Source of the DNA: MSPOR6 sp964652195
GTDB taxonomy: Bacteria; Poribacteria; WGA-4E; WGA-3G
Direction of reading: 5' to 3'
Assembly (NCBI GenBank): GCA_964652195.1
Contig: CAZZBB010000068.1
Coordinates: 118,930 to 182,929 of the forward strand
Length of the DNA stretch: 64,000 bases
The notes beneath the pieces are model-generated. The model did no database searches. It worked only from the letters and a program-made list of their open reading frames with translations, and was not told the DNA's origin. The position numbers and the translations under genes were made by a program. Positions within the stretch are counted from its first letter, which is position 1; the number at the start of each line of letters is the position of its first letter. Of the stretch, positions 17,553 through 26,590 are shown one piece after another.

Positions 17553-17581
17553 TTGACAGAAGCGTTTTTATACCTTAGAAT
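17553..17581 (+). promoter_or_regulatory. Sigma-70-type promoter for tyrA-cmk-plsC
   Basis: TTGACA (17553-17558), a 17-base spacer and TAGAAT (17576-17581): a near-consensus housekeeping promoter. Transcription should begin near 17588. That excludes a TTG start at 17582 and supports translation from the ATG at 17612. Confidence 0.7.
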
Positions 17582-17611
17582 TTGATAAATGTAGAAATCG
17601 GATTCAACCAT

Positions 17612-18535
17612 ATGAATACAAGTCGAAAACCAAATCACTATTTCCAAGATTTAGACGAAATTAACTGTCTTACAATTTGGGGTGTTGGCTTAATTGGGGG
17701 TTCACTTGGCTTAGCGTTGAAGAGGAATGGATTTAAAGGAAAACTGGTAGGTTTAGGTAGAAACTTAGAACGGCTACAAGTTGCCTTGGACCTTGATGCG
17801 GTTGATTCTATTACTACGGATACACAAGAGGGAATATTTGAAAGCGAACTCATAGTGCTATGTACACCTGTAAGTATTGTACCAGAGAATGTAATACAAA
17901 TAGCGAAATATAAACAAACCCTTAATATACCCACTATAATTACTGATGTTGGAAGTACAAAATCATCCTTAGTAAGAACTATTGAAAGAGAACTAAAATT
18001 ATTTAGTGATGATACTGTATCTTTCGTTGGTGGACACCCGATGGCAGGTTCACACGAATCAGGTGTTATATCAGCAAAATATTCCATGTTTGAAGGAGCG
18101 ACATGTATCATCACACCTACTGAAACCACTGATCAACATTCACTCAATACAATAAGAGAGTTGTGGAAATTTGTAGGATCACAGCCCTATGAATGTTCAC
18201 CTGAAGTCCATGATTTACTCATCGGTGCGGCGAGTCATTTTCCACATTTAGTCGCGAGTTTACTGACAAATACCGTTGCTGATGTTAATACTCCAAATGG
18301 TAGAGCATTGGATTTTACTGCAACAGGATTTCGCGATACTACCCGTATAGCAGCCGGTTCACCTGATTTGTGGACTGGTATTTTTATGCAAAATAACGAA
18401 GTAATGATTTCATTAATAGATGATTTTGTGGTTAGATTAACTGACTTAAAAAACCTACTTCAGTCTAATGATTGTGTTGAAATAGGCCGTATTCTGAGTG
18501 AAGCAGAAACTACCGTGAAAGAAATAATGGTATAG
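17612..18535 (+). CDS. tyrA: Prephenate dehydrogenase
   Basis: A 307-residue enzyme that oxidatively decarboxylates prephenate to 4-hydroxyphenylpyruvate for tyrosine synthesis (or acts on arogenate). The NAD-binding motif GVGLIGGSLGLALK begins at about residue 24. The catalytic-domain motifs VGGHPMAGSHESG and AASHFPHLVASLL are clear. No ACT or chorismate mutase domain is fused. I use the ATG at 17612 rather than the in-frame TTG at 17582 because the promoter's predicted start site falls between them. It leads a probable tyrA-cmk-plsC operon, an arrangement seen in many bacteria. Confidence 0.93.
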   Translation: MNTSRKPNHYFQDLDEINCLTIWGVGLIGGSLGLALKRNGFKGKLVGLGRNLERLQVALDLDAVDSITTDTQEGIFESELIVLCTPVSIVPENVIQIAKYKQTLNIPTIITDVGSTKSSLVRTIERELKLFSDDTVSFVGGHPMAGSHESGVISAKYSMFEGATCIITPTETTDQHSLNTIRELWKFVGSQPYECSPEVHDLLIGAASHFPHLVASLLTNTVADVNTPNGRALDFTATGFRDTTRIAAGSPDLWTGIFMQNNEVMISLIDDFVVRLTDLKNLLQSNDCVEIGRILSEAETTVKEIMV

Positions 18536-18543
18536 TTTGTTAA

Positions 18544-19221
18544 ATGAAGAGAATAACTAATCATATTAAGATTGCTATAGATGGTCCCGCAGGATCTGGC
18601 AAAAGTACTGTTGCACAGAAAGTAGCTGAAAAACTGGGACTACTGTATCTTGATTCTGGAGCCATGTATAGAGCAGTTACAGTTCTGGCAATCGAAAATG
18701 GTGTTGAAACAAATATCCCCGAACTCATCAAATTGGCTAAAAAATGTCATATCGAATTTAGTGAAAATGGAAAATCAATATTTCTCAATTCCGAAGATAT
18801 TTCTACTCAGATACGATCTCCAGAAGTAAATACATTAGTAGCAGATATTGCAAAAGTCCCTCAAATTCGAACAGAGATAGTTAGACACCAGAGGAGAATT
18901 GGTGATGAAGGAAGCATCATTGCTGAGGGAAGAGATTTGACCACCATTGTTTTTCCAGATGCTGATTATAAATTTTATCTTGATGCATCAGTAAAGGAAA
19001 GAGCCAAACGAAGGTATGCAGAACTTCTGTCGCAAAACGTGAATACTACTTTACAATCTGTTGAAGAAGCAATACAAACACGAGATGAGAAGGACACTAC
19101 AAGAGAGCATAGTCCTCTTAGTGTAGCTCAAGATGCTGTCTGTGTGGATACAACTGGAATGACTATAGATGAAGTCGTTGATCATATTATTTCTAAGGTT
19201 TCCAAAGATAATTACCAATAA
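18544..19221 (+). CDS. cmk: Cytidylate kinase
   Basis: A 225-residue kinase that phosphorylates CMP and dCMP with ATP, feeding pyrimidine nucleotide pools. Walker A is DGPAGSGKST (13-22), followed by YLDSGAMYRAVT, EGRDLTTIVFPDAD and the late RDEKDTTREHSPL motif, all diagnostic of the family. It starts 8 bases after the tyrA stop. Confidence 0.96.
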   Translation: MKRITNHIKIAIDGPAGSGKSTVAQKVAEKLGLLYLDSGAMYRAVTVLAIENGVETNIPELIKLAKKCHIEFSENGKSIFLNSEDISTQIRSPEVNTLVADIAKVPQIRTEIVRHQRRIGDEGSIIAEGRDLTTIVFPDADYKFYLDASVKERAKRRYAELLSQNVNTTLQSVEEAIQTRDEKDTTREHSPLSVAQDAVCVDTTGMTIDEVVDHIISKVSKDNYQ

Positions 19222-19258
19222 ACAATTGATAGGAAGGATTAGTATCGTTAGCTATTAT

Positions 19259-19298
19259 AGGTTTTACTATGGATTATTAGGTTTTACTATGGATTATT
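19259..19298. repeat. 20-bp tandem duplication at the plsC start
   Basis: The unit aggttttactatggattatt occurs twice in direct succession (19259-19278 and 19279-19298). Each copy carries an ATG, but only the second (19289) is in frame with plsC. It looks like a recent slippage event just before or at the translation start. Confidence 0.8.
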
Positions 19299-19945
19299 CA
19301 AAATATGGAATCTATTTACCTCGCCGTCTATACAGGTGGAGCCATCGTCTGACAAGACTCTTCTTTAAGATCATGGGCAATCTCAAAGTAAGTGGGGTGG
19401 ATAGTATACCTAACGAAGGTGGCGTACTAATTGTATCTAACCATGTTAGTCTATTAGATCCTGTAATTGTGGGTTCAGCGGTAAATCGTGAGATACATTT
19501 CATGGCACGGAGCGATGTCTTTAAGATCCCTCTCTTAGGGAAAATAATCACTGCATATAATGCTTTTCCTGTTAACAGATGGGCCCCTGATTTAGGAGCA
19601 TTAAGAAGGACAATATCACTATTAAAGGCAGGAAATGCTGTTCTCATGTTTCCTGAGGGAACACGTAGTGCTGATGGAACATTGGGAAAAACGAATGATG
19701 GTGCGTGCTTTATTGCCCATCGTGCGAATGTTCCCACAATTCCTGTTTACCATAGTGGTGTACAAAAGATGTTACCGCGTGGAAGTAGGCGTTTACGGAG
19801 AGCGAAACTTTCGGTCTCATTTGGGGAACCAATTGATTTTTCAGAAATAGTGGAAACAGAGGTAAAACGTGAAATGTATCAACAGATGGGTATACGGATG
19901 ATTGATGCAATCACAAAGTTATCGAAGGATAGTACGCATTACTAA
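19289..19945 (+). CDS. plsC: 1-acyl-sn-glycerol-3-phosphate acyltransferase
   Basis: A 218-residue membrane-associated acyltransferase that makes phosphatidic acid from lysophosphatidic acid. The HX4D motif is NHVSLLDPV, then FPVNRWAPD, FPEGTRSADG and VPTIPVYHSG, all in the usual order. The chosen ATG lies in the second copy of a 20-bp tandem duplication. A longer frame back to 19169 would overlap cmk and adds a segment without family similarity. The upstream AGGAAGG (19231-19237) is too far from this ATG, so the exact start is uncertain. Probably last in the tyrA-cmk-plsC operon. Confidence 0.88.
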   Translation: MDYSKYGIYLPRRLYRWSHRLTRLFFKIMGNLKVSGVDSIPNEGGVLIVSNHVSLLDPVIVGSAVNREIHFMARSDVFKIPLLGKIITAYNAFPVNRWAPDLGALRRTISLLKAGNAVLMFPEGTRSADGTLGKTNDGACFIAHRANVPTIPVYHSGVQKMLPRGSRRLRRAKLSVSFGEPIDFSEIVETEVKREMYQQMGIRMIDAITKLSKDSTHY

Positions 19946-19973
19946 GGAGCCGTAATTATTTCCTCTGGTGAAT

Positions 19974-21089
19974 TCAGTTTGAAGTATTTGCTAAGATATT
20001 TAATACATCACCTTCCTGAACAATATATGCTTTCCCTTCTGCCCTTAACATTCCTTTATTCCGTGCTTGTATAAATCCTTTAGAACTAACTAAGTCCTCC
20101 CAATTTATACATTCAGCTCGTATGAAACCTTGTTCAAAATCGGTATGAATTAGACCTGCTGCCTTAACTGCAGTTTGTCCACTTTTTAGAGTCCATGCTC
20201 GTACTTCTTTTGGTCCACCAGTAAAAAAAGTAATCAGTCCCATTAAATTATATGATGTTTGAATAAACCTATCTAATGCGGATTCATTCAAACCCATCTC
20301 TGATAAGAACACTCTTGCATCTTCAGAATCAAGTTGTGCGATTTCCATTTCTAATTGTGCCGCAAGGACAATAACAGCGGTTTGATCTTGTTCTTCATAC
20401 CTTAGAATAGGATTAATGAGTTTATCAGAATATTGTAATTGTTCTTCGCCGATATTGCAGATTAATAACAATGGTTTCAAGGTTAAAAAGCCATACCCGC
20501 GAATCAGTTTCTCGTCATTATCTGAAATAGGAATAGAACGTAAAGGATTGCCAGCCTCTAAATTATCTTTAAATTGTTCTAAAATACGAAATTCATTTAG
20601 AAGTTCTTGAGATTTTTGATTCTTTAGTTGTTTTTCAAGTCTATCTAATCTACCAACTATAATTTGAAGATCAGACATTATGAATTCAATATTTACAGTA
20701 TCAATATCTCTTTCAGGATCTATTGTTCCGTCAACATGTGGAACTCTGTCATCCTCAAAGAGTCTAACAACGTGTGCGAGTGAATCAACTGTTCGTAATT
20801 CAGCCAAGTAAGCACTATCTAATTCTGATAGATCAGTAGTATCAACTTCTGTTTTTGTATTTGCAAATTCTGTCCCCCCACCATCAACATAATCAATTGT
20901 TGCGTTTATTATTTTTTCTGAACCAAAAATTGGAACTAACTGACTTAGTCTATCATCTGGAACAGGAACAGTACTGAGATTTATCTTTTTATTTCCTGTA
21001 TAACCACCAATTTCAGCATTCGATTTGGCAAGTGCATTGAATACTGTGGTTTTACCTACATGTGGACGACCTACAATTCCTATTTTCAT
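19974..21089 (-). CDS. ychF: Redox-regulated ATPase/GTPase YchF
   Basis: A 371-residue Obg-related P-loop protein that binds ribosomes and, in studied species, prefers ATP. It starts MKIGIVGRPHVGKTT (G1), and ends with the TGS-like domain and the hallmark ARNKGMLRAEGKAYIVQEGDV. The G4 motif is CNIGEE rather than NKxD, as expected for a YchF with relaxed purine specificity. The longer frame (to 21170) adds 27 residues with no family match, so I begin at 21089. It converges on plsC with a 28-base gap. Confidence 0.95.
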   Translation of the reverse strand: MKIGIVGRPHVGKTTVFNALAKSNAEIGGYTGNKKINLSTVPVPDDRLSQLVPIFGSEKIINATIDYVDGGGTEFANTKTEVDTTDLSELDSAYLAELRTVDSLAHVVRLFEDDRVPHVDGTIDPERDIDTVNIEFIMSDLQIIVGRLDRLEKQLKNQKSQELLNEFRILEQFKDNLEAGNPLRSIPISDNDEKLIRGYGFLTLKPLLLICNIGEEQLQYSDKLINPILRYEEQDQTAVIVLAAQLEMEIAQLDSEDARVFLSEMGLNESALDRFIQTSYNLMGLITFFTGGPKEVRAWTLKSGQTAVKAAGLIHTDFEQGFIRAECINWEDLVSSKGFIQARNKGMLRAEGKAYIVQEGDVLNILANTSN

Positions 21090-21264
21090 TTTCCTTATTT
21101 CTATTTTAGTATTACCTTTGCTATTTGAAATTACACAACTAAGTAACACGACGAAGTTAATGTGATACAATAGATAATCATTATCATTTCCATTTGACTA
21201 CAATCTGAGATAATGCTAATATTTCCATAAAATGTATGACACTACTCTATCTGAGGATATACGC

Positions 21265-21654
21265 ATGAGTACTCAAACTCGAAATTGGAAGAAGCATATT
21301 ACGAAGGCATTAACTATATTATTAATTTTGATGGTTGTTCTGGCAATTATTCAATGGTTTATTATACAAGGCTTATTCGGTTTTGCTGCGGAAATGCTCA
21401 AAGATGGTATGGTAAGACAAGCTCCTGACGAAGTTAATCGTGAATATATTATAAATACTATTGAACGTGTTAAAATGCGTGTTAACCAATTACCGTTTAG
21501 CTATATCACTGGGAAATTAGATTTACGGAAAATAAAAGCAGCAGGTGAATATGTCAGTGTAGTAAATGAAGATGGAACATGGCAAGCAGATGAAATTAAC
21601 AATCTTTTACAAATTCTAAATGCTTCAGTTGGTTTCAAACAGGAAACAGAGTGA
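21265..21654 (+). CDS. Hypothetical single-span membrane protein
   Basis: I do not recognise this 129-residue protein. It has one strong TM helix near the N-terminus (about residues 15-40, ALTILLILMVVLAIIQWFII) preceded by basic residues, so the C-terminal 90 residues are probably outside the cytoplasm. That part is charged and mostly helical, with EYVSVVNEDGTWQADEIN. The start at 21265 has GAGGA seven bases upstream; an earlier in-frame ATG at 21232 lacks one. It is followed at once by the methyltransferase gene (stop and start four bases apart), implying co-translation. It is divergent from ychF. Confidence 0.65.
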   Translation: MSTQTRNWKKHITKALTILLILMVVLAIIQWFIIQGLFGFAAEMLKDGMVRQAPDEVNREYIINTIERVKMRVNQLPFSYITGKLDLRKIKAAGEYVSVVNEDGTWQADEINNLLQILNASVGFKQETE

Positions 21655-21657
21655 TTA

Positions 21658-22416
21658 ATGTCACTACAAATTACACCCCCCTATGAGAAGTTTTCTTATG
21701 CCTACGACAGGATGATGAAAAATGTAAATTATCCGCGTTGGATGCAATACATTGAATCCATCTTTGAAAGATACGGTTCAAATCCAAGAAAGATTCTTGA
21801 TCTGGCATGTGGCACGGGAACACTAACTCTACTATTAGCCTCTAAGGGGTATGAAATGTCTGGAATTGATAGAGCATCAGGCATGTTAGAAATTGCAAGG
21901 CAAAAAGCAGTAAGTCAAGATTTAAATGTTACATTTCATCAAGGGAATATGCTAAATTTAGACTTAAATTATAAGTTTGATGCAATTTTATGTACCTATG
22001 ACAGCATCAACTATGCTTGTAATGAAGATGAGTTATGTAGTACTTTTAACTCTATATCCTCCCATCTTCAACCTGACGGTCTCTTCATTTTTGATGTCAC
22101 TACAGAACGAAATATCGTAGAACACTTTCACAATAAGACGTTTTCTGAAAACCACGAGGATTACTCGTACATCTGGAAGAATAATTATCTACACCATTCC
22201 AAATTGTGTCGAACGTTTCTGACCTTCTTTATAAAAGAGGGAGATGTATTTAGACGTTATGAAGAGATCCACAATCAAAGGATTTTCGATGTAGCCACAA
22301 TAAACGAATTATTAGTGTGTTCAGGATATAAAATGTTAAGTGCCTATGATATGTATACTTTCAATCGATGGACTCGAAATTCAGACCGAATTAACTTTAC
22401 TGCCCAATTGGTTTAA
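21658..22416 (+). CDS. Class I SAM-dependent methyltransferase
   Basis: A 252-residue soluble methyltransferase. N-terminal YEKFSYAYDRMM is typical of the group with the motif YD-hM. Motif I is ILDLACGTGTLTLLLA (about 42-57), the acidic ribose-binding residue is in MSGIDRASGML, and motif IV is AILCTYDSINYAC. The substrate is unknown. It is tightly coupled to the small membrane protein gene upstream. Confidence 0.88.
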   Translation: MSLQITPPYEKFSYAYDRMMKNVNYPRWMQYIESIFERYGSNPRKILDLACGTGTLTLLLASKGYEMSGIDRASGMLEIARQKAVSQDLNVTFHQGNMLNLDLNYKFDAILCTYDSINYACNEDELCSTFNSISSHLQPDGLFIFDVTTERNIVEHFHNKTFSENHEDYSYIWKNNYLHHSKLCRTFLTFFIKEGDVFRRYEEIHNQRIFDVATINELLVCSGYKMLSAYDMYTFNRWTRNSDRINFTAQLV

Positions 22417-22449
22417 TCTATACCCTGATTACCATTTGAATTTCAGTTG

Positions 22450-23502
22450 CTATAACCCTTCAGCGATTAAATCTCCAACTTCTTCAGTCGTATAACCCAT
22501 TCGTCCTGCCCCAAGGTCTTTTATTTTTCCACTCGCTAGTAAATTAGTGACAGAATTTTCTACTTTTTTGGCAGCATCATTGTGTCCAAGATGGTCTAAC
22601 ATCATTCCTGCTGCACCTATAGCAGCGATTGGATTGATTTGATTCTTGCCTGTATATCGTGGTGCAGATCCATGAATAGGTTCAAACATAGCAACACTCT
22701 CTGGGTTGAGATTTCCAGAAGCTGCAACACCCATACCTCCTTGTATCATTGCGCCAAGGTCAGTTATGATGTCCCCAAACATATTACATGTGACAATTAC
22801 GTCAAACCATTCAGGATTTTTTACCATCCACATCGTGATTGCATCGACAAAAGCATATTCTTTGTTAATATCTGTAAAGTCTTCTGCAACCTCATCAAAA
22901 ACGCGTCTCCACAGATCGTGTGCGTAGGTTAAAACGTTTGCCTTGTCACAAAGTGTAAGAGTATTCTCTTTATTTCTCTTCTGAGTCAATTCAAATGCAT
23001 ATCTGACACAACGTTCAACACCTTTATATGTGTTAATCATTTCTTGGATAACTACTTCGTCTTTTGTACCACGTTTCAGGAAACCACCGATTCCAGCATA
23101 TAATCCTTCAGTGTTTTCTCTGACGATTATAAAGTCAATTTCTTCAGGACCTTTATCTTTTAATGGTGTTGGAACACCTGGATATAGTTTAACAGGACGA
23201 AGATTTATATACAGATCAAGTTCAAACCGTACCTTTAGCAAGATACCCTCTTCTAATATACCGGGTTTGACATCTGGATGTCCTATTGCCCCTAAATAGA
23301 TCGCATCAAGTCCGCGTAATTCTTCTAAAACTGAATCTGGTAACACTTCTCCAGTTGCAAGATATCGGTCTCCTCCGACATCATAATCAACGGTTTCGTA
23401 TTTTATACCATCTTGTTCTGCTGCAGCCCCGAATACTTTCATTGCCTCGCGTGTGACTTCGGGGCCTATTCCGTCTCCAGGGATAAGACCGATTTTATAC
23501 AT
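22450..23502 (-). CDS. leuB: 3-isopropylmalate dehydrogenase (decarboxylating dehydrogenase family)
   Basis: A 350-residue NAD-dependent beta-decarboxylating dehydrogenase; the best reading is LeuB of leucine biosynthesis. It begins MYKIGLIPGDGIGPEVT and has LRPVKLYPGV, the metal/substrate motif VRENTEGLYAG, and the nucleotide region EPIHGSAPRYTGKNQINPIA. The close relatives tartrate dehydrogenase and homoisocitrate dehydrogenase share these, so specificity is inferred, most like the actinobacterial/thermophile LeuB type. GGAGAA precedes the ATG at 23502; the 23 residues upstream in the longer frame have no family similarity. LeuA, LeuC and LeuD are not in view. Confidence 0.85.
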   Translation of the reverse strand: MYKIGLIPGDGIGPEVTREAMKVFGAAAEQDGIKYETVDYDVGGDRYLATGEVLPDSVLEELRGLDAIYLGAIGHPDVKPGILEEGILLKVRFELDLYINLRPVKLYPGVPTPLKDKGPEEIDFIIVRENTEGLYAGIGGFLKRGTKDEVVIQEMINTYKGVERCVRYAFELTQKRNKENTLTLCDKANVLTYAHDLWRRVFDEVAEDFTDINKEYAFVDAITMWMVKNPEWFDVIVTCNMFGDIITDLGAMIQGGMGVAASGNLNPESVAMFEPIHGSAPRYTGKNQINPIAAIGAAGMMLDHLGHNDAAKKVENSVTNLLASGKIKDLGAGRMGYTTEEVGDLIAEGL

Positions 23503-23669
23503 TAATTTTCTCCATACTATTTGCTTAAATAATTGATGGTATATTTTAACATAATTAAACCAGTATTGCAAATTATGAGAAGTCTAATGAGTAGGATAAC
23601 GCTTTTGTTTTACTATTGTTCTATATACATTGTAATACCGGAAAACCAATGAATTTTAATTTTTGTTGA

Positions 23670-24770
23670 ATGACAATATGGTATAATAACAGGTATTGTA
23701 AGGATGTTTTATGGAGATATACTTTGTTTAGTGAATCTGAATTAACCAGTCTACTATCAAAATTTCAAGATCTAAGAATCTTAGTTGTGGGTGATTTCTA
23801 TCTTGATGCATATTGGTATATAGACAAAACTCGTTCGACCTTATCACTGGAAACACCTTGGCATACTAATCCTGTAAGCGAACAGTCTTATAGTCCTGGT
23901 GCAGCGGGGACAGTTACAAATAATTTGAAGGCTTTAGGGGTGGGAACAGTTTATACCTTAGGTGTAATCGGCAATGACAATTTTGGTAGAACTTTACTGA
24001 CATGTCTACAAGATACAGGCTGTATTACGGATAGAATGATTCAAGAAACGAATTGGGTAACTCCCACATACTTGAAACCTATACACCGAGGTATTGAAGG
24101 AATAGAAACAGAAGGACCCAGATTTGATATTGAGAACACAGTTCCGTTCAACAAAAAGGTTGAAGATGACTTAATAAACACCTTACATAATTTCCTTCCT
24201 ATGGTAGATGGTGTTATTATCGGTGATCAGATGCCGATTGAAAATTTGGGGGTAATAACAAGCAGTGTACGTGAAGAATTGTGTGATATAGGAGATAAAT
24301 GTCTTGAGAAGGTTTTCTTTGCAGACTCACGGACACGTATTGGCTATTACAAAAATGTAATTATCAAACCGAATCGATTTGAAGCTGCTCGCGCTGTAAA
24401 TCCAAATAGTAATTTGGAGAATGTGAATTTAGAGTCCACAAAACAAGCAGCAATCAGTCTGTCAAAGAAGACCAAAAGAACTGTTTACATAACTCTTGGT
24501 GATAATGGCATCCTTGTTTATAACAATGGTACATTTACACATATTGTAGGAAATGCGAGTAATGATAAAGTTGATCCTGTTGGCGCGGGTGATAGTGTTT
24601 CAGCTGGTCTTGTTTCGACCCTCTGTTGTTTAGGTGCAGAACACATAATTAAGGCAGCCTATATTGGAAATTTAGTTGCATCTATTACAGTTACAAAAAT
24701 TGGAACCACTGGTACAGCATTACCCAAAGAAATACTTGAGAAGAATCGGAGTATAAATGGACGTTTTTGA
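23670..24770 (+). CDS. PfkB family carbohydrate kinase (RfaE/HldE kinase-like)
   Basis: A ribokinase-like (PfkB) sugar kinase of up to 366 residues. The N-terminal motif LRILVVGDFYLDAYWY and the SPGAAGTVTNNLKALGV region resemble the kinase domain of HldE/RfaE. The C-terminal phosphate and catalytic motif DPVGAGDSVSAG is complete. There is no nucleotidyltransferase domain. The longest frame starts at ATG 23670 without a ribosome binding site. A TTG at 23724 has GGAG five bases upstream and is a strong alternative start that would give 348 residues. Its end overlaps the nitroreductase start by 14 bases. The sugar is unknown. Confidence 0.85.
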   Translation: MTIWYNNRYCKDVLWRYTLFSESELTSLLSKFQDLRILVVGDFYLDAYWYIDKTRSTLSLETPWHTNPVSEQSYSPGAAGTVTNNLKALGVGTVYTLGVIGNDNFGRTLLTCLQDTGCITDRMIQETNWVTPTYLKPIHRGIEGIETEGPRFDIENTVPFNKKVEDDLINTLHNFLPMVDGVIIGDQMPIENLGVITSSVREELCDIGDKCLEKVFFADSRTRIGYYKNVIIKPNRFEAARAVNPNSNLENVNLESTKQAAISLSKKTKRTVYITLGDNGILVYNNGTFTHIVGNASNDKVDPVGAGDSVSAGLVSTLCCLGAEHIIKAAYIGNLVASITVTKIGTTGTALPKEILEKNRSINGRF

Positions 24771-25542
24771 AGTAATCACGAACCGACGAAGTCATCGCGG
24801 TGAGTTCAGGAATTCTCCTATTAAAGAAGTAGACTTAGATAAGATAATTGAAGCTGCACGATGGGCACCATCCCCATTCAATGTACAACCATGGGAATTA
24901 TTAATTATTCAAGAGGAACAGAGTAAAATTGAACTTGCCGAACTAACTGAAAAAGCAATAATAGAACAATTTAAGGATAAACAATTTTTAGAAGACAATG
25001 CTCGTTGGATGTGTACCTCAGATGAAGAATGGCATGCTCGTGGTGATGGTGTACTCTTAAGTGATCATGTCTCATTGCCAAAATTATTTGATACTCTCCC
25101 CAAAAAAATAACAGGAAATATCTTAAAAACTTTATTGAACAATCTAAGCTCATTGAGTATTTTAGGGCATTTAGGAATAGGTAAGATGCCTGCAAAAGAA
25201 ATTGCTGGTCAAGTTAGGGAATCACCCGTATTAATATTGGTTGTCATGAATACAGAACGCCGACCACCTGGCGATGGAGGAAATCGATGGATGTGGTTAA
25301 GTGTTGGAATGTTTATACAGAATATGCTTCTGGCTGCGTCATCCTTAGATATCGGTATTCAGTTTATTAGTGCACCATTGGAAACTGAAGAAGATCGTCA
25401 AAAAATACGTACATTATTCAATTTTGCTGACAACCATGAAATTATGACATTATTAAGGATGGGTTATATGAAGTCTGATGCTATGAATTCTGTAAGGATT
25501 AAAACATCAGATTTTATACATTATGAAAGGTATACTGATTGA
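24757..25542 (+). CDS. Nitroreductase family FMN-dependent oxidoreductase
   Basis: A 261-residue flavoprotein of the nitroreductase superfamily. FMN-phosphate contacts are in the start TNRRSHRGEF, and AARWAPSPFNVQPWELLI is the classical second motif. The C-terminal part (SVGMFIQNMLLAASSLDIG) closes the FMN site. An insertion of about 60 residues between them (residues 75-140) is longer than usual and probably forms a lid. GGAG five bases before the ATG supports the start. It overlaps the PfkB kinase gene by 14 bases, suggesting a two-gene operon, though I see no metabolic link. Confidence 0.88.
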   Translation: MDVFEVITNRRSHRGEFRNSPIKEVDLDKIIEAARWAPSPFNVQPWELLIIQEEQSKIELAELTEKAIIEQFKDKQFLEDNARWMCTSDEEWHARGDGVLLSDHVSLPKLFDTLPKKITGNILKTLLNNLSSLSILGHLGIGKMPAKEIAGQVRESPVLILVVMNTERRPPGDGGNRWMWLSVGMFIQNMLLAASSLDIGIQFISAPLETEEDRQKIRTLFNFADNHEIMTLLRMGYMKSDAMNSVRIKTSDFIHYERYTD

Positions 25543-25577
25543 GAATGTGGTAGGTATGTATACGAAGGTATAAATTT

Positions 25578-26588
25578 CTAACTATTAACCAACTCATCAT
25601 TATAGGCAAATAAGGCTGGTGTTCCTCCAGTATGTAAAAAGATTACAATATCCTTTTTACTGAACTTTCCCTGTTTTATGTGGTCTATAAGACAAGCCAT
25701 CGCCTTAGCCGTATATACTGGATCAAGTATGATACCTTCAGTGTTTGCTACTAAACGTAATGCTGTTATACACTCAGGAGTAAGGTATCCATAAGCTTCC
25801 CCTATATAATCATCAGTGTTAACTATATCTTTATCTGATATTTGTGTATCCAATTTTAGAATTGATGCAGCAGAATTCGCAGCATCACGGATTCGATCTA
25901 TCTTCCCTTCCCAGTGAATCGGCGCAGCGGCATAGGGTTTCATTTTCATATCAAGGACTTTTGTTCCAAGTACTAATCCTGCCTGAGTTCCTCCTACTGA
26001 AGAGGTATATATCCAATCTGCCTTAATTCCTAAATGTTCTTGTTGTTGATAGATTTCTGTGATACACCAAGTGAAAGCAACTGCTGCCAGTGCTGTTGAA
26101 CGTGGTGATGCAATTACATAGGGCTTTAAACCTTGTGCTTTCAATTTGTCTGCTAAGTCAAATTTATAATCTTCTAATTCTGGACCAAATGGAACATCTA
26201 CGATTTCAACATCTGCCCCAGTTAAATTATCTAATAGGAGATTTCCTTGTAAAATACTCTTATGATCCCGAGAAAGTCTGAGATAGCAATTCAATCCAAG
26301 TTTACCACATGCTGCAGCGGCTTGACGGCAATGATTAGATTGTGAAGCTGCCCCGTGGACGATTGTATCTGCCCCTTGATGAACTGCTTCACCTATCGTA
26401 AAGGTTAACTGTCTGACTTTATTACCCCCAAATGCTAATCCTGAACAATCTTCTCTTTTAATAAAGATGCGCGGACCACCTAAAGTTTCTGATAACCGTG
26501 GACATTCCTCAAGCGGAGTTGGGAAATGTCCAATTTCTACTTTGGGGATCTGCGCAATATTTTGAAGAAGAGTATTTATATTGGTCAC
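25578..26588 (-). CDS. D-cysteine desulfhydrase / ACC deaminase family PLP enzyme
   Basis: A 336-residue fold-type II PLP enzyme. The PLP lysine is in FGGNKVRQL, with FIKREDCSGLAFGG before it, SQSNHCRQAA after it, and the phosphate-binding TSSVGGTQAGL. The C-terminal FLHTGGTPALFAY is typical of the D-cysteine desulfhydrase and 1-aminocyclopropane-1-carboxylate deaminase group; which reaction it runs is not settled by these motifs. The start codon is GTG at 26588, two bases after the stop of the 552-residue protein gene upstream, so the two are probably co-translated. Confidence 0.9.
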   Translation of the reverse strand: MTNINTLLQNIAQIPKVEIGHFPTPLEECPRLSETLGGPRIFIKREDCSGLAFGGNKVRQLTFTIGEAVHQGADTIVHGAASQSNHCRQAAAACGKLGLNCYLRLSRDHKSILQGNLLLDNLTGADVEIVDVPFGPELEDYKFDLADKLKAQGLKPYVIASPRSTALAAVAFTWCITEIYQQQEHLGIKADWIYTSSVGGTQAGLVLGTKVLDMKMKPYAAAPIHWEGKIDRIRDAANSAASILKLDTQISDKDIVNTDDYIGEAYGYLTPECITALRLVANTEGIILDPVYTAKAMACLIDHIKQGKFSKKDIVIFLHTGGTPALFAYNDELVNS

Positions 26589-26590
26589 TG

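Noticed and set aside
17582..17611. TTG at 17582 as the start of prephenate dehydrogenase
   Set aside because: The promoter at 17553-17581 predicts transcription starting at about 17588, after that TTG; the ATG at 17612 fits family length.
21090..21170. N-terminal extension of YchF to 21170
   Set aside because: The 27 added residues are hydrophobic and absent from the family; the core begins MKIGIVGRP at 21089.
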